A stretch of DNA of 5,779 nt. Source: JAFNAG01 sp050011535. GTDB lineage: Bacteria > Acidobacteriota > UBA6911. This document shows, one piece after another, positions 1-5,723 of this stretch (its first letter is position 1; every line of letters starts with the position of its first letter). The DNA is taken from NCBI GenBank assembly GCA_050011535.1, contig JBEKIX010000148.1:1-5779 (forward strand), in the 5' to 3' direction. The notes below the pieces were generated by a model. The model worked only from the letters and a program-made list of their open reading frames with translations, was not told the DNA's origin and ran no database searches. The translations under genes were made by a program, and so were the position numbers.

Positions 1-561
1 GAATTCGAAGAGAATCTCAAGAAGCAGAGACAGCGGGAAATCGAGGAGTACGAGTACAAAAAGGCTCTCGAGCGGAAAAAGGCACAGGATAAATACGACG
101 AAGAAATCAGGCTGCTGGAGAAGAAAGACAAGGAGAAGCAGGAAAGCCTCGAGAAGAGCTGGCAACAGCGAGAGGCAGCACTGAAAGAAAAGGAAGTCGA
201 GTGGGCCCAGCTTAAAAAGGAGGTTGAGGAATTTCCCGCGCGGCTCAAAAAGGATGTCGATGCCGCGGCGTCGGCTGCGGCCAAGAGCGCAGAGCAGCGA
301 TTCGAACAACAGCTGCTTTTGTTGAAGAAGGACAGCGAAGCCGATAAACGGATCGCGGAACTTCAGATCAAATCCTTGAAGGAAACCACGGACCGTCAGG
401 TCGCTGAAATGGAGAAACTCCAGACGCAGCTCGAGGAGGCGAAGAAGCAGGTTCAGGATATCGCGGTCAAGGCGATCGAAGGAGCCTCGGGCGCGCAGGC
501 TCTGAGCCACATCAACAAGATCGCAATGGAACAGGCCAAGACGCGGACCCCCCAAGGGTAA
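1..561 (+). CDS. Coiled-coil protein, C-terminal part (5' truncated)
   Basis: The frame is open from the first base to a TAA at 559-561, giving 186 codons with no start needed inside the window, so this is the C-terminal part of a longer protein. Residues 1-155 are almost entirely Lys, Glu, Gln, Arg, Leu and Ala in heptad-like spacing, typical of a long alpha-helical coiled coil. A short Ala-rich stretch (about residues 87-95, with AAASAAAKS) interrupts the charged helix. The last 35 residues (QDIAVKAIEGASGAQALSHI and on to the end) are less charged and look like a small conserved C-terminal module. No membrane segment, signal peptide or catalytic motif is visible. I do not recognise the family; a structural, tethering or partition-type role would be guesswork. 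An internal TTG at 319 could initiate a short product, but the continuous open frame upstream argues against that being the real start. Confidence 0.8.
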   Translation, partial: EFEENLKKQRQREIEEYEYKKALERKKAQDKYDEEIRLLEKKDKEKQESLEKSWQQREAALKEKEVEWAQLKKEVEEFPARLKKDVDAAASAAAKSAEQRFEQQLLLLKKDSEADKRIAELQIKSLKETTDRQVAEMEKLQTQLEEAKKQVQDIAVKAIEGASGAQALSHINKIAMEQAKTRTPQG

Positions 562-625
562 TGCTTCGCCCTGCCCTTACGGCTCAGCCAGGCAGGCCAT
601 CCATCCCCGCGGTTGCATCTGGATC

Positions 626-1597
626 ATGAACGAGCGAGAAAGATTCCGGCTTCTGTTTCGCGGCGCTGCGGTGGATCGGCCTCCGCTGCTGGAGGAAGGG
701 GTGCGCGACGGAGTGCTGGAGGCCTGGCACGCTCAGGGCCTGCCTCCGGATAAAACGCATCTCGAGATCTTCGGCCTGACGCCGCATGAAAATATCGGGC
801 CGGACATCACTCCTCTTCTGGATGGCTTGGTTCCCTTGGTGAGCGTGTCGACGCGCGATTACCACCGAGCATTTCGCGTCACACGCGACCGTTTTCCCGA
901 AGATTGGCGGAAAACGGCAAAGCGTCTCGAAGACCGCAATCATATCGTTTGCCTCTGGGTATCCCGCGGCTTCTTTCAGGCATTGGGCGTGGAAGATTGG
1001 AAGACTTTTCGGCCGGCGATGCGCGCGTTGATCAAAGACCCGGCGGGCGTGCGAGAAAAAGTTGAAATCTACGGCGGATTCTGCGCGCGCATGCTGGAAA
1101 TGGCCCTGCGCGACGTGGAGCCCGAATTCATCTACCTCAGCGAGCCAATATCCGACAACCGGGGATCGCTGATCTCGCCGGCGATGTTCGAGGAGTTCAT
1201 GATTCCGGCCTATAAGGAGGTCATTTCCACAGCCAAGCGGCATGGCTGTGAAAACATCCTTGTAAGCACTTATGGAAACTCGGTGCTTCTGTTTCCATCC
1301 ATGATTCGAGCTGGCGTCACACTGCTCTGGATTTCCGAAGCTGCCGAGGTGCCGGATCTCGATTATCGGTGCCTGCGCAGCAGATTCGGCAAGGAGCTTG
1401 GTTTGATCGGCGGCATCCCGCTGAGCCTCCTCCGCTCCGAAACGTCGGAAGAGATGAAAACCCATCTTCGTGAAATCATTGACCCTCTTCTGGAGGCGGG
1501 GCGCTATATACCTCTTGCCGGAGGTCGAATCAGAGAAGATGTTGGCTGGCAGACCTACCAAAGCTATCGTGAGATCATCAGAGAGGCCCTTTGCTGA
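626..1597 (+). CDS. Uroporphyrinogen decarboxylase (URO-D) superfamily protein, not HemE
   Basis: This 323-residue protein has the layout of the URO-D/corrinoid methyltransferase-activating superfamily, a TIM-barrel fold. It opens with NERERFRLLF and VDRPPLLEEG (residues 2-25), the usual family entry. ISPAMFEEFMIPAYKEVI (183-200) is the central family signature. A Gly-Asn turn (YGN, 216-218) is followed by LLFPSMIRAGVTLLW, then LIGGIP (260-265) and a C-terminal GRYIPLAGG...REDVGWQTYQSYREII. It is not HemE, because the N-terminal arginine-rich substrate motif (MRQAGR type) is absent. It also lacks the His-x-Cys-Gly motif and C-terminal Gly-Cys of zinc-dependent MtaA/MtbA-type methyltransferases; the sequence there is VSTYGN and LAGG. 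Substrate is therefore unknown; methyl transfer or tetrapyrrole/corrinoid binding is only inferred from the superfamily. The ATG at 626 has a weak ribosome site but gives the expected N-terminus. It is probably cytoplasmic. Confidence 0.88.
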   Translation: MNERERFRLLFRGAAVDRPPLLEEGVRDGVLEAWHAQGLPPDKTHLEIFGLTPHENIGPDITPLLDGLVPLVSVSTRDYHRAFRVTRDRFPEDWRKTAKRLEDRNHIVCLWVSRGFFQALGVEDWKTFRPAMRALIKDPAGVREKVEIYGGFCARMLEMALRDVEPEFIYLSEPISDNRGSLISPAMFEEFMIPAYKEVISTAKRHGCENILVSTYGNSVLLFPSMIRAGVTLLWISEAAEVPDLDYRCLRSRFGKELGLIGGIPLSLLRSETSEEMKTHLREIIDPLLEAGRYIPLAGGRIREDVGWQTYQSYREIIREALC

Positions 1598-1598
1598 A

Positions 1599-1614
1599 CC
1601 GATTCGCACATCGG
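1599..1614 (+). other. Small inverted repeat after the URO-D-like gene
   Basis: CCGAT and ATCGG flank a 6-base loop directly after the stop codon of the URO-D-like gene. The stem is only 5 bp and no U-run follows, so it is unlikely to end transcription. It would leave the downstream small gene on the same transcript. Confidence 0.15.
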
Positions 1615-1643
1615 AGGGATAAACAGATACCTCAGACTTTATT

Positions 1644-1650
1644 AAGGAGG
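1644..1650 (+). promoter_or_regulatory. Strong ribosome binding site that fixes a GTG start
   Basis: AAGGAGG lies 5 bases before the GTG at 1656. It is the best Shine-Dalgarno match in the window and supports GTG as the true start of the YedF/DsrE-like gene rather than a later ATG. Confidence 0.8.
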
Positions 1651-1655
1651 CCGAA

Positions 1656-2006
1656 GTGAAAAAAAACGTGGTGATTCTCGTAAGGCAGGAGGGATTGGGG
1701 AGTGTAGCTTCGGCCGACAGGGAATTCGGTTTGGAAATGTTCGACCGATTCCTGCATTCACTGGAAAGCCAGGCGATCCTGCCTCAGGCTATTTGTCTCT
1801 ACACGGAAGGGGTGAAACTCGCCGGCGAAGGGTCGAAGGCCGTGTTCGGACTCAAGATGATTCAGGGAATGGGCGCACGGATCATGATCTGCAAGACATG
1901 TCTGGAACGATATGGCCTGCTGGATAAGGTGGCAGTGGGCGAAGTGGGAAGCATGGCCGAGGTCTCGAAGATCCTTCTGGAAGCGGACCAAGTAGTGACA
2001 GTTTAG
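1656..2006 (+). CDS. DsrE/YedF-like small sulfur-relay family protein
   Basis: The 116-residue product matches the C-terminal DsrE-like domain of YedF-type proteins from end to end. It has a beta strand KNVVILVRQEGLG, then FGLEMFDRFLHSLES, then ICLYTEGVKLAGEGS (46-60), where these families have FlNxGVkL.gegS. Next come GARIMICKTCLERYGL (73-88) and VGEVGSMAEVSKILLEADQVV (94-114). Cys79 and Cys82 form a CxxC (CKTC) at the place where relatives carry the conserved CGTC; the second Cys is the likely persulfide or redox residue. Full YedF proteins have an N-terminal TusA-like domain of about 70-80 residues, and it is missing here. Members are small cytosolic proteins linked to sulfur relay or selenium metabolism, but no selD, selA or dsr gene is in view, so the partner is unknown. 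The GTG start is fixed by an AAGGAGG 5 bases upstream. The gene may be cotranscribed with its neighbours. Confidence 0.85.
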   Translation: MKKNVVILVRQEGLGSVASADREFGLEMFDRFLHSLESQAILPQAICLYTEGVKLAGEGSKAVFGLKMIQGMGARIMICKTCLERYGLLDKVAVGEVGSMAEVSKILLEADQVVTV

Positions 2007-2027
2007 AATCTTAAAGTTTTTCATGGA

Positions 2028-2372
2028 ATGGACGATCTGTCGGGCATGGAACATCGTCGCCGCGAACCTCGGTTCGAGATCGATCAGCCCGTAACCGTGA
2101 AAAACCTGGAACATCCAGGGCCTGTGATCCTTGGTCACCTCCTCAATTTTTCGGCTCAGGGTACGCGAATCCTCCTGGAGCATGAGATTAGCCCAGGTAC
2201 CCTGGTCAAAGTTGAATGGGGAGGAACGATACTGCTTGGCGAGGTCATTTACTGCCAGCCTCAGGGCTCCGAGTTCGCCGCAGGACTCGAGTTGGAAGAT
2301 GCTCTCTATGAAACCGAGGGGTTTCTTACAATGCTCGAGACAAAGTTAAGCACGCCTGCGGAAAAAAGCTGA
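2028..2372 (+). CDS. PilZ-domain protein, probable cyclic-di-GMP binder
   Basis: This is a 114-residue single-domain protein. Both halves of the PilZ c-di-GMP signature are present: an arginine cluster RRREPR (10-15, giving RxxxR at 11-15) and NFSAQG (40-45), matching [DN]xSxxG about 25 residues later. The rest alternates in short beta strands (TRILLE, LVKVEW, ILLGEVIYC, FAAGLELE), as expected for the six-stranded PilZ barrel, and ends in a short helix. It has no output domain or membrane segment, so it would act as a cytoplasmic c-di-GMP-responsive adaptor; the target is unknown. It begins 21 bases after the DsrE/YedF-like stop and may be cotranscribed. The start is uncertain: ATG at 2028 or ATG at 2046 (Met7) both lack a good ribosome site, and both keep the complete arginine motif. 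The function call rests on the two motifs and is fairly firm. Confidence 0.85.
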   Translation: MDDLSGMEHRRREPRFEIDQPVTVKNLEHPGPVILGHLLNFSAQGTRILLEHEISPGTLVKVEWGGTILLGEVIYCQPQGSEFAAGLELEDALYETEGFLTMLETKLSTPAEKS

Positions 2373-2446
2373 TCACCCTCAGCACCGACGAATAGAATGA
2401 ACGGCCCATCCCATCCGGTACGCCCGGCTCCGCCGCAGACTGCGCC
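2373..2446. other. Convergent intergenic gap without a clear terminator
   Basis: These 74 bases separate the plus-strand PilZ gene from the end of the minus-strand ATPase gene. It contains only short self-complementary patches, such as CGCAGACTGCG at 2436-2446 and a 4-bp CCGG pair near 2416-2428. None is followed by a T-run on either strand, so no intrinsic terminator can be called. Termination may be Rho-dependent or inefficient. Confidence 0.4.
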
Positions 2447-3997
2447 TCAGCGGATGCCCTCACGCGGGGAAGCGCGCACAGCGCGATCATAGGCCCATGA
2501 GCGGATGTGCTCCACCTGTTCCCGCATCGTCTTCGACAGCGGAATAACATGGCTCGCCGCTCGATGCAGCTCCTCAAACGTCAATACCTTGTTTTCGAGC
2601 CGGACGTTGGTCATTGCCGAAACCACGCACTGTTCGATTTCGGCTCCCGTCCATCCCTGCGTGATTCGTCGGAGTCGATTGATTTCGAGCGCATCCGGGT
2701 CGATGCCGCGTTTCTGGAGGTGAATCCGGAAGATTTCACCGCGCTCTTCTTCACCGGGAAGGTCGATGAAAAACACTTCGTCGAACCTTCCTTTGCGTAT
2801 CATCTCGGCGGGAAGCAGATCGATGCGATTCGCGGTCGCTGCAACAAAAAGCCCCCGGGCCTTCTCCTGCATCCAGGTGAGGAAGAAGGCGAAGATCCGG
2901 CCCAGATTGGTCCCCTCCTCGCCGGCCTGGCCGGTCAGCCCCATCTCAATCTCATCGAACCAGACCACGGCGGGCGCCAGCGACTCGACGGTGCGGCAGG
3001 CTTGCGCAAATGCCGCATCGGGGTTTCCGTGGCGGCCGGAAAACACTTCAATCATGTCGATGCGATATAGCGGCAGGCCGAAACATGCGGCAATCGCTTT
3101 GACGGACAGGCTCTTGCCGCAGCCCGAAACCCCCATTACCAGCAGCCCCTTGGGAACAATTTCCGCCGACAAGCTTTCCCGTTCCAGGAAAAGTTTGCGG
3201 CGCGCCAGCAACCATTTCTTGAGGTATTCCAGGCCGCCCACATGCTCAATCTGCGTGCCGTCGGAGATGTAGTTGATGAGCCCTCCGGACCTGTTGACGA
3301 TGAGCTTCTTTTCCTCCAGCAGCAGCGGCGCCGAGTTCGTGTCGAGTTTCCCTTCCAACGCCAGCGCGCGTCTTAAGGCATGACGGGCTTCGTCCGCGGT
3401 CAGGCCCTGCAGAGCGCGCCCCAATTTGAACTTCGTCTGCTCGTCGGATTCGATCCTGAAGCCCTGACGCCGGAGGACTTCCATTTCGCTGTCAAGAAAG
3501 CCGAGCACTTCCTCCAGGTCCGGATGATGCAGCTCGACGTAGGCCAGCTGGTTGGTGAGTTCCTCGGGGACCGCTCGCACAGGCGATGTGATGACCGTGA
3601 ATTTTCCGGAATCCAGACAGGTTTCGTAAAGGTCGCGCAGCTTGCGCCGGATCTCGTATGACTCCCCCATGAATTCATGAAAATCGTGCAGCTGAAAAAT
3701 TGCGGATCCTTTGTAGCCGGCGATAAAGTCCAGGACGGCGCCGGCGTCGAGAAGTTTGCCGGCCGTAGGCCTGCCGTCGGGACCGATCAGGCCGCGCGTC
3801 GAGGTCCAAGTCCACACCGGCACATCGGAATGAAAGATGCGCCGGCCGACAGTCTCCAGCAGCTGCCGGACTCGCCGTTCCTCCGAGGTGCAAATGTAAA
3901 TCAATGGGCGCCCCCCCTGAAAAAGCTCGCGCAGCGCTGCAAATGCCCGGCTTTCGGACTGGTCTGCCGGTTGATTCGAGCTCGCGTTCATTTCCAT
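2447..3997 (-). CDS. Ycf46-like AAA ATPase
   Basis: The 516-residue protein has one AAA module and a Ycf46-type N-terminal half. Residues 30-42 (RPLIYICTSEERR) match the family opening, and the N-terminal half ends with a GLTADEARHALRRALAL helix. The ATPase starts at VGGLEYLKKWLLARR (253-267). It carries Walker A GVSGCGKS (289-296), Walker B VVWFDEIE with Asp348-Glu349, sensor 1 ATAN (Asn390), arginine finger region RKGRFDE (Arg401, Arg404), and GAEIE (451-455) in the lid. All catalytic residues are present, so ATP hydrolysis is expected; the remodelled substrate is unknown. Ycf46 relatives occur in cyanobacteria, plastids and scattered bacteria, with roles mostly undefined. The start was chosen as the ATG at 3997 because AGGAG lies 6 bases upstream. 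The frame stays open to a TTG at 4105, which would add 36 residues and overlap the upstream stop, but that start has no ribosome site. It is the third gene of the hpnH set. Confidence 0.9.
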   Translation of the reverse strand: MEMNASSNQPADQSESRAFAALRELFQGGRPLIYICTSEERRVRQLLETVGRRIFHSDVPVWTWTSTRGLIGPDGRPTAGKLLDAGAVLDFIAGYKGSAIFQLHDFHEFMGESYEIRRKLRDLYETCLDSGKFTVITSPVRAVPEELTNQLAYVELHHPDLEEVLGFLDSEMEVLRRQGFRIESDEQTKFKLGRALQGLTADEARHALRRALALEGKLDTNSAPLLLEEKKLIVNRSGGLINYISDGTQIEHVGGLEYLKKWLLARRKLFLERESLSAEIVPKGLLVMGVSGCGKSLSVKAIAACFGLPLYRIDMIEVFSGRHGNPDAAFAQACRTVESLAPAVVWFDEIEMGLTGQAGEEGTNLGRIFAFFLTWMQEKARGLFVAATANRIDLLPAEMIRKGRFDEVFFIDLPGEEERGEIFRIHLQKRGIDPDALEINRLRRITQGWTGAEIEQCVVSAMTNVRLENKVLTFEELHRAASHVIPLSKTMREQVEHIRSWAYDRAVRASPREGIR

Positions 3998-4003
3998 TTC
4001 AGA

Positions 4004-4008
4004 CTCCT
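4004..4008 (-). promoter_or_regulatory. Ribosome binding site that decides the ATPase start
   Basis: AGGAG on the minus strand lies 6 bases before the ATG at 3997. The alternatives, ATG at 4015 and TTG at 4105, have no comparable site, so this one sets the N-terminus as MEMNASSN. Confidence 0.65.
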
Positions 4009-4031
4009 GACGCATAGGTGGTTTCGCGTGA

Positions 4032-4052
4032 GGATGCCATGGTGGCACATCC
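4032..4052 (-). other. Hairpin between the small Sm-like gene and the ATPase gene
   Basis: On the minus strand, GGAT and GCCA, separated by a 2-base bulge (GT), pair with TGGC and ATCC across a 3-base CCA loop, giving 8 bp of stem. It lies in the roughly 100-base leader between the upstream stop (4102) and the preferred ATPase start (3997), with no U-run after it. It could affect mRNA stability or translation of the ATPase part of the transcript. If translation began at 4105 it would instead be coding sequence. Its role is inferred only from its position. Confidence 0.3.
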
Positions 4053-4101
4053 GCGCCTGCCAGACAATCGCGTTTCAATTCCTTTTTCGAAACAGGTCCT
4101 A

Positions 4102-4515
4102 TCAAAGGGGTTCGGGCTCAAGAGAGGTGTTCCTCGCGCGATGACTCCTCAGCCAGACCTCAAATCTTCGCCCGGCCGCTGTGTCCCGGCCGGTGAACTC
4201 GAGGCGGGCAATGTCGCTGAACGCGATCGCGATCTTTTTGTTCCCCTCTTTTGGAAACAACCTCACAAGACACTGGTCCAGGGATGGGCTATCCACCTTG
4301 CGGTCGAAGACGTAGCCTTCGAGCGTCTCGCCATTCTTGAGCGTGATCGTGACGTCGCCGCGATACTCAAATGCCTTGCAGAGCGCGTCCCTGATTTCCT
4401 CGGGCCCGGCAAGCAAGGGAAGCCATCCCTCCAGGTTTTTCCTTGAAGGACCGGTCTGCAAATCCTGATCCGTCGAGGTTTCCCTGCTCTCCTGTGGTTC
4501 GTCAGCAGTGCGCAT
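4102..4515 (-). CDS. Hypothetical protein with Sm-like-looking beta core
   Basis: This 137-residue protein has three parts. Residues 1-26 are polar and probably disordered. Residues 27-50 form a helix (LEGWLPLLAG, then EEIRDALCKAFEY). Residues 51-116 form a beta-rich core with YRGDVTITLKNGETLEGYVF, then CLVRLFPKEGNKKIAIAFSD and IARLEFTGRDTAAG. The pattern of a strand, a Lys/Asn-Gly turn, a strand ending in GYVFD, then later strands and FSDIARLEF resembles the small strongly bent barrel of Sm/LSm and related SH3-like folds. This is a fold impression, not a motif hit, and RNA binding is not shown. There is no membrane segment or signal peptide. The ATG at 4515 is 6 bases after the hpnH stop, so the two genes are almost certainly cotranscribed and possibly coupled; the ribosome site is weak (GAAG). 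Its last codon overlaps a possible TTG of the ATPase frame. I do not recognise a named family. Confidence 0.75.
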   Translation of the reverse strand: MRTADEPQESRETSTDQDLQTGPSRKNLEGWLPLLAGPEEIRDALCKAFEYRGDVTITLKNGETLEGYVFDRKVDSPSLDQCLVRLFPKEGNKKIAIAFSDIARLEFTGRDTAAGRRFEVWLRSHRARNTSLEPEPL

Positions 4516-4521
4516 GGATCT

Positions 4522-5643
4522 TCACAACCGGGCGGTCTCGCGTGCGGGAGGTTCGTTCTCCAGGACAACGGAGGGGGGGAGATCGGAATCCGCGCCGGCG
4601 AGGGTTCCGGCGCCGCCGCGGTTCTTGTAGCCTCTGGAAAACGCCGATGCCTTCACCGTTTGCCAGAGGCCGCGGAGCGAACTGAACGTGACATTGACGG
4701 CGCTGGCTTCGAAGCCGCTGTGCACCATACAGTTGGCACACTTGGGATTGCCGGATTCGGCGCCATATTTATGCCACTCAGTCTCTTCCATCAGTTCGGC
4801 AAAGGTATCCACATATCCGTCCTGCAGCAGGTAACACGGCCTCTGCCACCCGAAGAGGCTGTAGGAAGGCATGCCCCACGGCGTGCACGCATAATTGCGC
4901 AGTCCCATCAGAAACTCGAGGAACAAGGGGCTCTGGTTGAAGCGCCAGCGCCGCTTCCGATTGCTCAGAATCGCGCGGAAGAGCCTGCGGGTCGCCGTTT
5001 TCCCCAGGAAGTGCTCTTGATCAGGCGCCGTCTCATATCCGTATCCCGGTGAGATCGTCATCCCTTCCACACCCAGATCCATCATCTCGTCGAAGAAGGC
5101 GCGCACGCTGCCTGGATCGGCGCCGATGAACAGGGTCGTGTTGGTCGTCACACGGAACCCGTGCTTGAGCGCTTCGCGGATGCCCTCGACCGCCAAATCG
5201 TATCCGCCTTCCCGGCATACCGAAAGATCGTGGTGTTGCTTCTGGCCATCGACGTGAATGCTGAAGGTTAGATACTTGCTCGGTTGGAAAAGCTCGATCT
5301 TCTGTTTGAGCAGGAGAGCGTTCGTGCAAAGATAGATGTACTTCTTACGCTGAACCAAGCCTTGGACAATTTCCGCGATCTGCGGGTGAAGCAGCGGCTC
5401 ACCGCCCGGGATGCTTACCATGGGGACGCCGCATTCCTCCACCGCCTTGAAGCATTCATCGGGAGAAAGCTGGCGCTTCAAGATGTGCACGGGATACTGG
5501 ATTTTCCCGCATCCGGCACAGGCAAGGTTGCAGCGAAACAGAGGTTCGAGCATCAAAACCAGCGGAAACCTGCGGCGGCTTGCCATACGCTGTTTGAGCA
5601 CGTAGGTCTCCACCGTCCACATCTGCGAAATCGGCACGCTCAT
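4522..5643 (-). CDS. hpnH: HpnH, adenosylhopane-forming radical SAM enzyme
   Basis: HpnH joins the 5'-deoxyadenosyl radical to diploptene, forming adenosylhopane, the first committed step to C35 bacteriohopanepolyols. The 373-residue product matches the family almost from its first residue: YVLKQRM, FPLVLMLEPLFRCNLACAGC with the iron-sulfur motif CxxxCxxC (Cys38, Cys42, Cys45), PGGEP (79-83, SAM amino group), YLCTNALLL, FSIHVDG, HHDLSVCREGGYD, TISPGYGYE, APDQEHFL, RWRFNQSPLFLEFL, YACTPWG, FGWQRPCYLL and CANCMVHSGFEA. Later cysteines 253, 270, 302 and 305 are the usual ones of the C-terminal (DUF3463-type) domain. It should act in the cytoplasm next to the membrane that holds its substrate. 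The ATG at 5643 gives the expected N-terminus but has a poor ribosome site. From about residue 340 it has an unusual Gly/Ala/Pro-rich tail encoded over a palindrome. No other hpn gene is visible in the window. Confidence 0.95.
   Translation of the reverse strand: MSVPISQMWTVETYVLKQRMASRRRFPLVLMLEPLFRCNLACAGCGKIQYPVHILKRQLSPDECFKAVEECGVPMVSIPGGEPLLHPQIAEIVQGLVQRKKYIYLCTNALLLKQKIELFQPSKYLTFSIHVDGQKQHHDLSVCREGGYDLAVEGIREALKHGFRVTTNTTLFIGADPGSVRAFFDEMMDLGVEGMTISPGYGYETAPDQEHFLGKTATRRLFRAILSNRKRRWRFNQSPLFLEFLMGLRNYACTPWGMPSYSLFGWQRPCYLLQDGYVDTFAELMEETEWHKYGAESGNPKCANCMVHSGFEASAVNVTFSSLRGLWQTVKASAFSRGYKNRGGAGTLAGADSDLPPSVVLENEPPARETARL
4573..4623 (-). repeat. Palindrome-bearing GC-rich insert in the hpnH tail
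   Basis: The stretch encodes NRGGAGTLAGADSDLPP at HpnH residues 341-357, beyond the conserved domain. It contains a perfect 7-bp inverted repeat, GCGCCGG (4592-4598) and CCGGCGC (4607-4613), around an 8-base loop. Composition and low-complexity translation differ from the rest of the gene. It looks like a small repetitive palindromic element read in frame, but only one copy is in this window, so the repeat nature is inferred. Confidence 0.3.
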
Positions 5644-5649
5644 GGGATA

Positions 5650-5679
5650 AATATAACCTTAAATCTTAGAAGTCCGCAA
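5650..5679 (-). promoter_or_regulatory. Possible sigma-70-like promoter for hpnH
   Basis: On the minus strand, TTGCGG (5679-5674) is followed after 18 bases by TATATT (5655-5650), a fair -35/-10 pair in the most AT-rich patch of the right half. The -10 ends 6 bases before the hpnH ATG, so a start site 7 bases downstream would give an essentially leaderless message, in line with the poor ribosome site. The match could be chance. Confidence 0.3.
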
Positions 5680-5723
5680 AGAAAGTGGTTTCCGTCCGGC
5701 GACCGTGACCAGCTCTTTGTCCT

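Noticed and set aside
1..6. GAATTC at the first base as a clone junction
   Set aside because: Other GAATTC sites occur inside the window (near 1125, 1722 and 3670), so the edge site alone is not evidence of an artificial junction.
1214..1220. A perfect AAGGAGG inside the URO-D-like gene
   Set aside because: It encodes part of the conserved AYKEV segment, and no ATG, GTG or TTG lies at a useful distance downstream, so it is unlikely to initiate an internal product.
584..1609. A 341-codon open frame on the minus strand opposite the URO-D-like gene
   Set aside because: It is longer than the plus-strand gene, but its translation is rich in His, Arg and Gln and has no recognisable motif. The plus strand has unmistakable family signatures, so this is a GC-driven shadow.
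1599..1614. Inverted repeat as a terminator between the URO-D-like and YedF-like genes
   Set aside because: The stem is only 5 bp and no U-run follows. The strong ribosome site downstream suggests translation from a continuing message.
2436..2446. CGCAGACTGCG palindrome as a convergent terminator
   Set aside because: The stem is 5 bp with a single-base loop and no T-run on either side, so it is not a credible intrinsic terminator or a foldable hairpin.
2507..3070. Plus-strand open frames of 168-187 codons inside the ATPase gene
   Set aside because: The minus strand carries all AAA motifs over this span. The plus-strand translations have no domain pattern and no ribosome site.
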